This document shows positions 27,460 through 37,017 of a DNA stretch of 64,000 nt, in pieces. The translations under genes were made by a program, and so were the position numbers. The first letter of the stretch is position 1. Each line of letters starts with the position of its first letter. Source of the DNA: Alterinioella nitratireducens (GTDB lineage: Bacteria > Pseudomonadota > Alphaproteobacteria > Rhodobacterales > Rhodobacteraceae); assembly GCF_013155465.1 (NCBI RefSeq), contig NZ_JABJVX010000008.1, positions 124,001-188,000 on the forward strand, written 5' to 3'. Under the pieces are notes generated by a model that saw only the letters and a list, made by a program, of their open reading frames with translations, ran no database searches and was not told the origin of the DNA.

Positions 27460-28173
27460 TCAGACGTTGAACAAGGTGCCGACAAAATACGCGATCGCTG
27501 CGGCCGTCCCGCCAATAGCCAGCGTCTCGCCCCCCGAGCGCCACCAGGGCGACAGCGACCAGACGCTCTTGGCTGCACCGATGGAGAAAAAGACCGCCCC
27601 CGTCAGGATGATCGAGAGGCGGAACGCCTCGGCCATGCCGAACAGGAAAGGCAGCAGCGGGATCAGCCCGGCCAGCAGGAACGCAACGAAGGTCGCCAAG
27701 GCGGCACGCATCGGGTGCGGATCGACGGGGGGACGACCGTATTCATCGACCAGCATCATCTGGATCGCGGACGCCCGGCTGGCCGCGACCTGATCAGTTG
27801 CGGCCTCCAATACGTCGCCCGACAGCCCTTTCAGTCGCAAGATCTCGCGCAACTCGCGGCGCTCGCCGGTCGGTTCCTCGTCGATATGGCGACCCTCGAT
27901 GAGCTTCAGGCGCTGCATGTCATCAAGCTCGGCCTTGGTGCCCGAATAATTGGCCGCTGCCATCGAAAACCCGTCGGCCAACACATTAGCGACGCCAAGC
28001 GCGATGATGATGCCGGGGGCAAGGCCCGCCCCCGCGACACCGGCGACGATGGCAAAGGTTGTTACCGCACCGTCAATAGCGCCATAGACCGTGTCGCGCA
28101 GGTAGCCGCGCCCGCCGCCGGTTCTTATCCGCGCCTCAACCTCGACCTGCGTGTGTCCGTGTTCCAGTGTCAT
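27460..28173 (-). CDS. VIT1/CCC1-type transporter family protein
   Basis: This 237-residue membrane protein matches the VIT family of iron/manganese transporters. The first half carries the conserved YGAIDGAVTTFAIVAGVAGAG and GVANVLADGFSMA segments, a charged cytoplasmic metal-binding region follows (residues about 85-150), and three hydrophobic segments end the protein. It probably moves Fe2+ or Mn2+ out of the cytoplasm. It is divergent from the FAD monooxygenase gene, and no iron regulator is adjacent. Confidence 0.88.
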   Translation of the reverse strand: MTLEHGHTQVEVEARIRTGGGRGYLRDTVYGAIDGAVTTFAIVAGVAGAGLAPGIIIALGVANVLADGFSMAAANYSGTKAELDDMQRLKLIEGRHIDEEPTGERRELREILRLKGLSGDVLEAATDQVAASRASAIQMMLVDEYGRPPVDPHPMRAALATFVAFLLAGLIPLLPFLFGMAEAFRLSIILTGAVFFSIGAAKSVWSLSPWWRSGGETLAIGGTAAAIAYFVGTLFNV

Positions 28174-28370
28174 CGTCTTTGTGCAGTTTTGTTTCGATCA
28201 GATAGGAGTCTGTCAAACGGCCCGCGCAGCAACAATGCGATGGATCAATAAGGCTCCGCCTCGGAACCTGTCGCGCCTGGCCCACATGGCGGGGGGCGTA
28301 AGGGACCGGAAGAGTGTCCGGCGTGCGTTTTCCGATACCCGGCGGCGCAGTCCTGCACTAACCTGCGGAA

Positions 28371-29573
28371 ATGACATTGCAAATCGGCATAGCCGGGGCC
28401 GGGATCGGGGGCCTGTCAGCGGCGGCGCTTCTGGCCGCGGACGGGCATCGCGTGACCCTCTTCGATCAGTTCGCACGGCCCGCGCCCGTGGGCTCTGGTC
28501 TGGTCGTGCAACCCGTCGGCATGGCGGTGCTGGACGCGATGGGGGCCGGGCGGATGACCCGCGATCTCGGCCAGCGCCTTGACCGGATGGCGGGGGACGA
28601 GGCCACATCCGGCCGCCGCGTCCTCGACGTGCGCTATGGCCGAACCCCGGAGCGCCAGGGCCTTGGCATCCACCGCGCGGCCCTTTTTCATGCGATCCAC
28701 CGCGCCGCGATCCGGGCGGGGGTGGAGATCACGCCCGAACACCGCGCCACCGGGCGCGACGGGCGATACCTGCATTTCGGGGCCCGGCGCGAGGGACCGT
28801 TCGACCTCATTGTCGATGCCTGCGGGGCGGGCTCGCCGCTATCGCCTCTGACGGCCCGCGCCCTGCCCTACGGTGCGGTCTGGGCCACCGTGCCCTGGCC
28901 CGAGGACAGCCGCCTGCCCAAGGATCATCTCAGCCAGCGCTACCGCCGCGCCGACCGGATGTTGGGCGTGCTGCCGGTGGGGTCGATGCCCTCGAACCCC
29001 GGCCAGCCGCTGGCCGCGATCTTCTATTCCCTGCCGGTGGCGCATCATCCCGTCTGGCTGGATCAGGATTTCGAGGACTGGCGCAGGGCGGCAACGGACC
29101 TCTGGCCCGCGTTCGGCCCTTACCTGGGCTGGATCGAGGATCACGCCGCCTTCACCTTCGCCAGCTACAGCCACGGCACCCTAAGCCGTCCCTGGGACAG
29201 CGGCATCGCCCATATCGGGGACGCGGCGCATCGGGCCAGTCCGCAACTGGGGCAAGGGGCGAACATGGCGCTGCTGGATGCGCGCGCGCTGCAACTGGCG
29301 CTCAGGCAGGCGCGGGGGGACGAGGCGCTGCGCCTCTATGCGGGCGCGCGGCGTTGGCATGTGCGGGCCTATCAGACGATGTCGGCCGCCTTCACCCCGC
29401 AATACCAGTCCGACAGCCGCGTGTTGCCGGTGCTGCGCGACCGGGTCCTGGCCCCGATGGCGGGCATGTGGCCGATCACGCGGGTTCTGACACGGCTGGT
29501 CTGCGGCGACCTTGTGCCGCCGATGCCCGCGCTTACACCGCGACGCGGGAAAGCCTGCGTTCGCGCAAGATGA
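28371..29573 (+). CDS. FAD-dependent monooxygenase (salicylate-hydroxylase-like)
   Basis: This 400-residue flavoprotein has the N-terminal Rossmann motif GAGIGGLSAAALLAADGH (residues about 8-25) and the second FAD motif GDAAHRASPQLGQGANMALLDA typical of class A aromatic-ring and ubiquinone-type hydroxylases. The substrate cannot be predicted, and no aromatic pathway genes are adjacent. Its last 41 bases overlap the 3' end of the convergent EamA transporter gene. Confidence 0.87.
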   Translation: MTLQIGIAGAGIGGLSAAALLAADGHRVTLFDQFARPAPVGSGLVVQPVGMAVLDAMGAGRMTRDLGQRLDRMAGDEATSGRRVLDVRYGRTPERQGLGIHRAALFHAIHRAAIRAGVEITPEHRATGRDGRYLHFGARREGPFDLIVDACGAGSPLSPLTARALPYGAVWATVPWPEDSRLPKDHLSQRYRRADRMLGVLPVGSMPSNPGQPLAAIFYSLPVAHHPVWLDQDFEDWRRAATDLWPAFGPYLGWIEDHAAFTFASYSHGTLSRPWDSGIAHIGDAAHRASPQLGQGANMALLDARALQLALRQARGDEALRLYAGARRWHVRAYQTMSAAFTPQYQSDSRVLPVLRDRVLAPMAGMWPITRVLTRLVCGDLVPPMPALTPRRGKACVRAR

Positions 29574-30426
29574 TGTAGAGCCCCGCCGCCACCGTCAGCG
29601 TGATGCCAATCGCCGCCAGCCCGTCCGGCAGGTCGCGGAAGATCAGCCAGCCGATCAGCGTGGCCATGGGAATCTCGAGATACTGCATCGGCGCGACCGT
29701 GGCCGAGGGGGCAAAGCGCAGGCTCCAGGTCATCAGCAGATGCGCCAGCGTGCCGAGAACCCCGATGGCCAGCAGCAGCGCCGCCTCGGCCCCCGAGGGC
29801 CAGACCAGGCTGAGCGGCGTGTAATCACCGGGGACAGCCAGGAACAGCAGCAGGAGCGGCGTCGCCACCAGCCCGCTGACCGCCTGCAACGCGATCGGGT
29901 CGACCTCTTTCGCCACCTGCCGCGTGACCAGCATGAACAGCGCGAAGACCACCGCCACGGTCAACGGCAAGAGCGCGGGCCAGCCCACCTCGGCGAAACT
30001 GGGCTGGATCACCAGAAGCGTGCCGATGAAGCCCACGATACAGGCCTGGAACCGGCGCGCGCCGACCTCCTCGCCCAAGACGAAATGGCCCAGAAGCAGC
30101 ATGATGAAGGGCATCACGAAGGCAATCGCGATGGCATCGGCCAGTTCGAGGAACCTGAGCGAGGTGAACATCGCCCCGATCCCGATGATGTGCAGCACGG
30201 TGCGCACCAGGGTCAGCCGCAGCACGCGGGGGCTCATCCGCATCGGCGTGCGCATCACGGCGGCATAGGGCAGCAGGATCAGCCCTTGAATGGCAAAGCG
30301 CACCAGCAACAGTTGCAGCAGCGGGATGGTGCCGGCGAGCAGCTTGGCGATGGAATCGCCCAGGGGCGCCAGCACGCAGAACCCCAGCATCAGCACGATA
30401 CCCAGAACCGGGCGGTCGCCCTTCAT
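29533..30426 (-). CDS. EamA/DMT superfamily transporter
   Basis: This 297-residue protein has about ten hydrophobic segments in two EamA repeats and is a drug/metabolite transporter superfamily member. Such proteins export amino acids, nucleosides or other small molecules. The substrate is unknown. The start overlaps the ycjF stop by four bases (ATGA), making it the last gene of the ycjX-ycjF operon. Confidence 0.88.
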   Translation of the reverse strand: MKGDRPVLGIVLMLGFCVLAPLGDSIAKLLAGTIPLLQLLLVRFAIQGLILLPYAAVMRTPMRMSPRVLRLTLVRTVLHIIGIGAMFTSLRFLELADAIAIAFVMPFIMLLLGHFVLGEEVGARRFQACIVGFIGTLLVIQPSFAEVGWPALLPLTVAVVFALFMLVTRQVAKEVDPIALQAVSGLVATPLLLLFLAVPGDYTPLSLVWPSGAEAALLLAIGVLGTLAHLLMTWSLRFAPSATVAPMQYLEIPMATLIGWLIFRDLPDGLAAIGITLTVAAGLYIILRERRLSRVAV

Positions 30427-31424
30427 GTTCCCGATCCAAAGAGGCCGCTGAGCGCGCGCCGCCCGATCCGGGTGACCGAAGGCCGGGTGCCGCGATGGAA
30501 GGGCAGCGGGCGGCAGACCTCCATCGCGGCGACGCCGACACGGGCGGTCAGCGCGCCGTTCACCACGCCCTCGCCAAACCGGCGCGAGACCTTGGACAGC
30601 AGCGAGCCCCCGGCGATGGAGCCAATGAGGTCATCGCCCACGGCCACCGCGCCGGTCGCCACCAGATGGGTCAGCACCGCGCGCGTCAGCCGCCAGGCCC
30701 CGAGCGTCCCGGCCCGCCCACCGTATATTTCCGCGATGCGGCGGATCATGCGCAGGTTCGCGGTCAGCGCGGTGAACACATCGGCCAGCGCGATGGGGAC
30801 CAGCGCGGTGACCATGGCGACCTGCCGCGCGGCGGCTTCGACCTGCGCCTGTGCTGCGGCATCGAGTGGGGCCAGCATCTGGGTTTCAGCCAGATGCAGG
30901 AGCCCGTCGGCATCGAACACATCGCCCTTGCGGCTCTCGAACGCCTCGCGCCCGAGGCGCAGCTCGGGCCGGTTCGCATAGAGCGCGCGCAGGTCGTCCG
31001 TCACCCCGCGCGCCGCCGCCAGATCACCCGCCGCGAGCGCATGTTCGGAGCGCTGTCGCAGATCGTCGAGCTTGCCGAGCCGGAAGAAGGACGCGGCCTC
31101 GCGCAGCGCGATAATGAGGAGGGCCAGCAGGACAAGCCCGATCAGGACCGTGGCGATCCAGCCAAGCACTGGGTTCGCGGCCAGCAATCCGGTGACGAAA
31201 TTCCACGCCGCCAGCGAGACCACGAATGTCACCAGCGCCAACAGCGCGCCCCAGAAAAGCCGCCCGATCCGCGAACCGCGCCGCGTGGCCAGCGCCGCCA
31301 TGGTCTGCATCGCCTGCCCCGAGGGCGCGGGCATATCCATGTCCGGCACGGGCGGCGCGGTGTCGGGGGTGGCGCCTGGCGTGTCGTCCAGTTCGATCAG
31401 CACGGGGCCCTTGCGGTCAGTCAT
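30423..31424 (-). CDS. ycjF: YcjF family inner-membrane protein (TIGR01620/DUF697)
   Basis: This 333-residue protein has a proline-rich N-terminus, two adjacent transmembrane segments (residues about 55-110), a helical cytoplasmic part (ELRLGREAFESRKGDV) and a C-terminal DUF697 region. It is the standard partner of YcjX. Family function is not well known; the pair is often linked to envelope stress. It overlaps ycjX upstream and the EamA gene downstream by four bases each. Confidence 0.9.
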   Translation of the reverse strand: MTDRKGPVLIELDDTPGATPDTAPPVPDMDMPAPSGQAMQTMAALATRRGSRIGRLFWGALLALVTFVVSLAAWNFVTGLLAANPVLGWIATVLIGLVLLALLIIALREAASFFRLGKLDDLRQRSEHALAAGDLAAARGVTDDLRALYANRPELRLGREAFESRKGDVFDADGLLHLAETQMLAPLDAAAQAQVEAAARQVAMVTALVPIALADVFTALTANLRMIRRIAEIYGGRAGTLGAWRLTRAVLTHLVATGAVAVGDDLIGSIAGGSLLSKVSRRFGEGVVNGALTARVGVAAMEVCRPLPFHRGTRPSVTRIGRRALSGLFGSGT

Positions 31425-32833
31425 CGCAATTTATCCCCCAACAGAAACTCGGCAGCGCGATCCAGCCTTATATGCGGCGGGCCTTCGCCGCGTTTCAGCG
31501 ACAGGCGGGCGGGCGCGAAGCGCATCACGCGGTAATCCTCGTCCAGCCATTTCGCCTCACCGGCACGGGCGGGCGACAGAAGGTGATTGGGGTCCTCGGG
31601 CAAGGTGCCGGGGTGAAACGCGGCCTCTTTGCCGGTCTCCAGCAGCCGCCCGCGCACGAGGTCCAGACCGCGCCCGCCATGCTCGCGCGTCTCCTCGACC
31701 GTGGCGCGCAAGGCGGCGATGGCCATGGCCTCGGTCGTGGCTCCCGCGTAATCGGCGCGGTCGCGGGCGTCGCGCAACAGCGCCTCCATGATCGCGGTCA
31801 GGCGCGGGTGCTGCGTGTGGTGCAGGTGGTCGGCCTTGGTCGCGGCGAAGAGGATCTTCTCGACCCGCCGTCCCATCAGCGCGGTCAGGAACGAGTTGCG
31901 GCCAGGCCGGAACGCCTTGAGGATCTCGACCATCGCGCCGCGCAGATCCTCGACCGCGCGGGGGCCCGAATGGATCGCGCCAAGCGCGTCGACCAGCACC
32001 ACCTGACGGTCGATCCGGGCAAAGTGATCGCGGAAGAAGGGTTTGACCACCTGCGCCTTGTAGGCCTCGAACCGGCGCGCCATTTCCCGGCGCAGGCTGC
32101 CGCGCCGGGCGTCACCCTGCGGCAGGGGCACGAAGGTCAGGACGGGGCTGCCCTCCAGCTCTCCCGGCAACAGGAACCGGCCCGGCGTGCAATCGGAATA
32201 GCCCGCCTCGCGCGCGTCGCGAAGATAGGCCGAAAATCGTGCGGCGAGGGCCTGCGCCTGCGGTTCCTCCAGCGGCGCGGCCCCGTCGACATCGCGAACC
32301 GCGGCGATGAACGCCTCGCCTTCCCGCCGCGCTTCGGCCCGCGCGAGGCTGGTCGCACTCCATTCCTCGTAGCTCTGGCCCATCAGCGGCAGATCCAGCA
32401 GCCATTCGCCGGGGTAATCCACGATATCGAGATGCACGGTGCGCAGGCCGGACAGACCCGAGAGCAGGCCAGACGGGCGCACCCGCATCGACAGCCGCAG
32501 CTCCGACACGGTGCGCGTGCTTTCGGGCCAATGCGGATCGCGGCCCGTCAGCGCGGCCAGGTGGTTCTCATAATCGAACCGGGCGACGGTATCGTCGGGC
32601 TGCGGTTGCAGGAAGACCGACTGGATGCGCCCCGAACTGGCGGCCTGCAACGCGGGCATCCGGCCCCGGTCCAGCAGGTTTGCCACCAGCGAGGTGATGA
32701 ACACGGTCTTGCCGGCACGGCTGAGGCCGGTGACGCCAAGCCGGATCACCGGCTCGAAGAATGTCTCCGACACCGAGGAGGTCACGCTCTCCACGCCACG
32801 GCCAATCCTGTCGGAGATCGCCCCAATCACCAC
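31421..32833 (-). CDS. ycjX: YcjX-like GTPase/ATPase family protein
   Basis: This protein of about 470 residues has the P-loop GLSRAGKT near its start and the family block HLDIVDYPGEWLLDLPLMG. The role of YcjX is unclear; it is a P-loop NTPase that travels with YcjF. No ATG is well placed: GTG 32833 has AGGA eight bases upstream and gives a family-like N-terminus (VVIGAISDRIGRGVESVTSSV); GTG 32830 is an alternative. The frame upstream to 33490 lies over truA. It is first in a three-gene operon. Confidence 0.9.
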   Translation of the reverse strand: MVIGAISDRIGRGVESVTSSVSETFFEPVIRLGVTGLSRAGKTVFITSLVANLLDRGRMPALQAASSGRIQSVFLQPQPDDTVARFDYENHLAALTGRDPHWPESTRTVSELRLSMRVRPSGLLSGLSGLRTVHLDIVDYPGEWLLDLPLMGQSYEEWSATSLARAEARREGEAFIAAVRDVDGAAPLEEPQAQALAARFSAYLRDAREAGYSDCTPGRFLLPGELEGSPVLTFVPLPQGDARRGSLRREMARRFEAYKAQVVKPFFRDHFARIDRQVVLVDALGAIHSGPRAVEDLRGAMVEILKAFRPGRNSFLTALMGRRVEKILFAATKADHLHHTQHPRLTAIMEALLRDARDRADYAGATTEAMAIAALRATVEETREHGGRGLDLVRGRLLETGKEAAFHPGTLPEDPNHLLSPARAGEAKWLDEDYRVMRFAPARLSLKRGEGPPHIRLDRAAEFLLGDKLR

Positions 32834-32935
32834 GCCACACGTCCTTTTCCATCCGTTCCGGTCGAGAATAGGCTTTCGGACGGGCAGTTTACAGGCCCGA
32901 TTGCGCGCAAGGGTCAATTGGGGTAGCGCAACAGC

Positions 32936-33712
32936 ATGCCCCGCTATGCCCTGAAAATCGAATATGACGGCGCGCCCTTTGCCGGGTGGCAGCGCCAGTC
33001 TGACCAGCCCTCGGTGCAGGGCGCGGTCGAGGCCGCACTGGCGCGGCTGGAAGCGGGCGTGCCGGGGATTGCGGCGGCGGGCCGGACCGATGCCGGGGTA
33101 CATGCGCTTGGCCAGGTGGCGCATTGCGACATGGCCCGCGATTGGGAGCCCTTTCGCCTGTCCGAGGCGTTGAATTATCACCTGAAACCGCAGCCCGTGG
33201 CCGTCGTCGCCTGCGCGCGGGTCAAGGATGACTGGCACGCGCGGTTCTCGGCGGTCGAGCGGCAATACATCTTCCGCCTCATCGCGCGCCGCGCGCCGCT
33301 GACCCATGAGGCCGGGTTCGCGTGGCAGGTGAAACAGCCGCTGGACGTGGCGGCGATGCGCGAAGGCGCCGCGCATCTGATCGGGCGGCATGATTTCACC
33401 ACGTTCCGCGCCACCCATTGCCAGGCCGCAAGCCCGGTCAAGACGCTGGATGCAATCACCATCCGCGAAATCGCCCGCGCCGAGGGCCAAGAACTGGCGA
33501 TCTTCCTGCGGGCGCGGTCATTTCTGCATAACCAGGTCCGCTCCATCGTCGGCACGCTGGAACATGTCGGGTCCGGATCATGGCAACCGGAGGACGTGAA
33601 GACCGCGCTTGAGGCGCGCGACCGCGCGGCCTGCGGCACGGTCTGCCCGCCGCACGGGCTCTACCTGTCCGACGTGATCTACCCCGACCCGGTCTTCCGG
33701 CCCGCGCCATGA
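32936..33712 (+). CDS. truA: tRNA pseudouridine(38-40) synthase
   Basis: This 258-residue enzyme makes pseudouridine at positions 38-40 of the tRNA anticodon arm. The catalytic aspartate is D52 in GRTDAGVHA, and the C-terminal block [14 protein letters not shown] is intact. It is divergent from ycjX. Its stop overlaps the start of selD (ATGA), so the two are translationally coupled. Confidence 0.97.
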   Translation: MPRYALKIEYDGAPFAGWQRQSDQPSVQGAVEAALARLEAGVPGIAAAGRTDAGVHALGQVAHCDMARDWEPFRLSEALNYHLKPQPVAVVACARVKDDWHARFSAVERQYIFRLIARRAPLTHEAGFAWQVKQPLDVAAMREGAAHLIGRHDFTTFRATHCQAASPVKTLDAITIREIARAEGQELAIFLRARSFLHNQVRSIVGTLEHVGSGSWQPEDVKTALEARDRAACGTVCPPHGLYLSDVIYPDPVFRPAP

Positions 33713-35880
33713 CCCCCGCCCTTCCCGCGACCCGCGATATCGTGCTGATCGGCGGCGGGCATACCCATGCGCTGGTGTTGAAATCCTGGGGCATGAAGCC
33801 CCTGCCCGGCGCGCGACTGACGCTGATCAACCCCGGCCCCACCGCGCCCTATTCAGGCATGTTGCCCGGCCATATCGCGGGGCATTACACGCGGAAAGCC
33901 TTGGATATCGACCTCGTCCAACTGGCGCGCTTCGCGGGCGCGCGGATCGTGCTGGACGCGGCTATGTCGCTGGACCCGGTGGCGCGCATCGTGACGCTGA
34001 AGGGGGGACGGCGGATCGCCTATGACATCGCCTCGCTCGATATCGGCATCCATGGCGAGATGGCAGAGATCAAGGGGTTCTCCGCGCACGCCGTCGCCGC
34101 CAAGCCGCTGGACCGCTTTGCCGATACATGGGCGCGTTTCGTGGCCGGGAACGGCGGCCCGGTGGCGGTGATCGGTGGCGGTGTGGCGGGGGCGGAGCTG
34201 GCCATGGCAGCCGCGCATCGGCTGCGGCAGGCGACCGGCGACGCGCAGGTCACGCTGCTCGATCAGGGCCGCCTCCTGGATGCCTTGCCTGAACGCGCGC
34301 GGAAAAGTTTGACGGCTGAACTATCCCGGCAGGGCATCACCTGCCACGAGGGGGCCGAGGTCGCCCGAATCACCGGCACGGGCGTGGAACTGGCCGACGG
34401 CACCGCCATTCCGGCCCGCTTCACCCTCGGCGCAGGCGGCCCGCGCCCCTATCGCTGGCTGTCGGAAACCGGCCTGGAGACCGAGGCCGGATACCTCGCC
34501 GTTTCGCCCACGCTTCAAACCAGCGACCCTAGCGTCTTCGCGGCAGGCGATTGCGCGCATCTGGGATTCGCGCCGCGCCCCAAGGCAGGCGTCTTCGCCG
34601 TGCGCGCCGCCCCGATCCTGACCCATAACCTGCGCGCGATGGCGATGGGGCGCGCGGACGGGATGCACCGTTTCAAACCGCAGCGCGACTATCTCAAGCT
34701 GATCTCGCTTGGGTCCAGACGGGCCTTGGCCGAAAAGGCGGGGTTTTCCCTGAAGGGGCCGCTCCTGTGGCGCTGGAAGTACCGTATCGACCAGAAATTC
34801 ATGGACAAATTCAGGGGGTTGGAGCCGATGCGCCCGCCCGCTCCACCACGGACCACTGCCGCAGGAGTCACCGAAGCGCTCGGCGACAAACCTCTTTGCG
34901 GCGGCTGCGGGGCCAAGCTCGGATCGGGCAGCCTGACGGCCGCGCTCTCCACCCTCCCCTCTCCGGCGCGCGCCGATATCCTGTCGCGCCCCGGCGACGA
35001 TGCCGCGATCCTGACCCATGGCGGGGACCGTCAGATCCTGACCACCGACCACCTGCGTGCTTTCACGGATGATCCCGCCCTAATGGCCCGGATCGCCGCG
35101 ATCCATGCGCTTGGCGATTGTTGGGCCATGGGGGCCGCGCCGCAAAGCGCGCTGGCAACCGTAATCCTGCCGCGCGCCGTGCCGGACCTGCAATCGCGCT
35201 GGCTCAGTGAGATCATGAGTGAGGCCAGCGCCGTCTTCGCCGCCGAGGGCGCGGCGATTGTCGGCGGTCACAGCAGCCAGGGCGACGAGATGACGCTTGG
35301 CTTCACGGTGACAGGGCTGACGCAGCGCGACCCCATCACGCTGGCCGGGGCGAAACCGGGCGACGTGCTGATCCTGACCAAAGCCATCGGCACCGGAGTG
35401 ATCCTTGCGGGTGAGATGCAGATTGCCGCGCCCGGTAAGGTCGTCGCGGAGGCGTGGCGCAGCATGTGCCTCTCTTCCGGTCCCGCCGCCCGCACCCTCG
35501 GCGAGGTCGCCCACGCCATGACCGATGTGACCGGCTTCGGCCTTGCGGGCCACCTGATGAATATCTGCGCGGCGTCCGGGGTCGCGGCACGTCTCGACCT
35601 CGATGCAATTCCCCTCCTGCCCGGCGCGATGGACCTTGGCGAGAAGGGCATCGCCTCGACCCTCAAGCCGCAAAATGAGGCGGCACTTGCGGGTCGGATC
35701 GGCCCGAGCGATCACCCCGCCCTGCCGCTTCTCTTCGATCCGCAAACCGCCGGAGGGCTGCTGGCCGCCGTTCCAGCCGACACGGTGGATGCGACGATCA
35801 CCGCGCTTGCCCGAACGGAGACGCCCGGCACCGTCATCGGTCAGATCACCGAAGGCGCGCCCTCACTCGACCTGAGCTAG
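33709..35880 (+). CDS. selD: selenide, water dikinase SelD fused to an N-terminal NADH-dehydrogenase-like FAD domain
   Basis: This 723-residue protein has two parts. Residues about 1-380 form an FAD/NAD(P) oxidoreductase of the type II NADH dehydrogenase type, with [14 protein letters not shown] near the start and [13 protein letters not shown] near 153. Residues about 390-723 are SelD, which makes selenophosphate from selenide and ATP. The SelD active site is C400-G-A-K403, matching the essential Cys17 and Lys20 of E. coli SelD; the nonessential second cysteine is Ala. Such fusions occur in many bacteria. Coupled with truA and convergent with selU, its product probably supplies selenium for tRNA selenouridine. 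Confidence 0.95.
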   Translation: MTPALPATRDIVLIGGGHTHALVLKSWGMKPLPGARLTLINPGPTAPYSGMLPGHIAGHYTRKALDIDLVQLARFAGARIVLDAAMSLDPVARIVTLKGGRRIAYDIASLDIGIHGEMAEIKGFSAHAVAAKPLDRFADTWARFVAGNGGPVAVIGGGVAGAELAMAAAHRLRQATGDAQVTLLDQGRLLDALPERARKSLTAELSRQGITCHEGAEVARITGTGVELADGTAIPARFTLGAGGPRPYRWLSETGLETEAGYLAVSPTLQTSDPSVFAAGDCAHLGFAPRPKAGVFAVRAAPILTHNLRAMAMGRADGMHRFKPQRDYLKLISLGSRRALAEKAGFSLKGPLLWRWKYRIDQKFMDKFRGLEPMRPPAPPRTTAAGVTEALGDKPLCGGCGAKLGSGSLTAALSTLPSPARADILSRPGDDAAILTHGGDRQILTTDHLRAFTDDPALMARIAAIHALGDCWAMGAAPQSALATVILPRAVPDLQSRWLSEIMSEASAVFAAEGAAIVGGHSSQGDEMTLGFTVTGLTQRDPITLAGAKPGDVLILTKAIGTGVILAGEMQIAAPGKVVAEAWRSMCLSSGPAARTLGEVAHAMTDVTGFGLAGHLMNICAASGVAARLDLDAIPLLPGAMDLGEKGIASTLKPQNEAALAGRIGPSDHPALPLLFDPQTAGGLLAAVPADTVDATITALARTETPGTVIGQITEGAPSLDLS

Positions 35881-36912
35881 TGCCGCCATCACCCGATCCG
35901 CCAACCCCGGCAGATCGCCCGCGTCGAGCCGCTCGGCGCGCACCGTTGCGGCAGGTGCGCCCGCATCGCGCGCCCTTGCATAGGCCGGATCGTAGTGATG
36001 CTGCATCAGGCTCGCGGCCAGCGCCTCCCACTCTCCCGCCCGCGCCTGTGCCTGCCAGGTCTCGACCAGCGCCCCGCCGCGCAGCGGGCGCAACCCTTCC
36101 AGCAGGTCCACAAGCCCCCCGCGCGATGTCTGCAGGTCCGAATAGGCCACCCGCAGGAACCGCGCGCGCGCCTCAAGCGGAGCCTCGATCACGACACGCG
36201 GCGCGCCCGACATCGCGCGCCACAGCGCAGGCGGCAGGCGCAACGATCCGATGCGGCTCGATTCCGCCTCCACCACCACGGGCTGGGTCGGATCGAGCCC
36301 GCGAAACGCGCTCATCAACGCGCTTTCAAACCCCTTCTGCGCTGGCTGATCCTCGGCCACCGCCCCTAGGATCGAGCCGCGATGCCGCGCCAGATTTTCC
36401 AGATCCACGACCTGCGCGCCGCGCGCGACCAGAAGCGGCAGCAGCGCCGTCTTCGCGGTCCCGGTATTGCCATCCAGCCGGATCAGGCGGAACGGCAGAT
36501 CCCTGTCATAAAGCGCCGCCACGACAGCCCGCCGGTAGCTGCGATAGCCCCCCTCCAGCACCTCCACCCGCCAGCCGATCTGACGCAGGATCGTCGCGAA
36601 GGAGCCCGAGCGCTGACCGCCGCGCCAGCAATAGACCAATGGCTGCCACCCGCCGTCATGGCCCATCAGATGCGCCTCGATATGGGCCGCCGCATTGCGC
36701 GCCACCAGCGCCGCCCCGATCTTGCGCGCGGCAAAGGGGCTCTCCTGCGCATAGATCGTGCCGACCCGCGCCCGTTCGGCATCGGACAGCACCGGCATCG
36801 AAACCGCACCGGGCAGATGATCCTCGGCAAATTCGGCAGGCGCGCGCACGTCGATCACATGATCGAACTGCGCCCACTCTGCCCGCCAGATTTCGCCAAG
36901 CTCGAAACCCAA
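35863..36912 (-). CDS. selU: tRNA 2-selenouridine synthase (SelU/MnmH)
   Basis: This 349-residue protein replaces sulfur with selenium at the wobble 2-thiouridine of certain tRNAs. The N-terminal rhodanese domain has the active cysteine C95 in YCWRGGQRSGS; the C-terminal P-loop domain has GNTGTAKTALL, where the usual GKT is AKT. No ATG is in frame at the right place; TTG 36912 has AAGG upstream and gives a family-length protein. The frame further upstream runs through a repeat. The stop overlaps the convergent selD stop by 18 bases. Confidence 0.9.
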   Translation of the reverse strand: MGFELGEIWRAEWAQFDHVIDVRAPAEFAEDHLPGAVSMPVLSDAERARVGTIYAQESPFAARKIGAALVARNAAAHIEAHLMGHDGGWQPLVYCWRGGQRSGSFATILRQIGWRVEVLEGGYRSYRRAVVAALYDRDLPFRLIRLDGNTGTAKTALLPLLVARGAQVVDLENLARHRGSILGAVAEDQPAQKGFESALMSAFRGLDPTQPVVVEAESSRIGSLRLPPALWRAMSGAPRVVIEAPLEARARFLRVAYSDLQTSRGGLVDLLEGLRPLRGGALVETWQAQARAGEWEALAASLMQHHYDPAYARARDAGAPAATVRAERLDAGDLPGLADRVMAALAQVE

Positions 36913-36920
36913 AGCCCCGC

Positions 36921-37009
36921 CTTCTCTTTCATTTTGCTCAAAATACCTCCGCCGGAGGCCGCGGGACCGTGAGGTCCCGCCCCCGGTCGGATTGCCGACA
37001 GGCAATTCG
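36921..37009. repeat. composite intergenic hairpin repeat, copy 1
   Basis: Read from the plus strand: CTTTCATTTTGC tail module (from 36926), small palindrome CCTCCGCCGGAGG, perfect 8-bp hairpin 36961-36968/36973-36980 with GTGA loop, then hairpin ATTGCC 36991-36996/GGCAAT 37001-37006. The same order appears inverted at 42056-42135. It lies between the selU start and the end of the next gene on the same strand. Confidence 0.65.
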
Positions 37010-37017
37010 AGGCAAGG

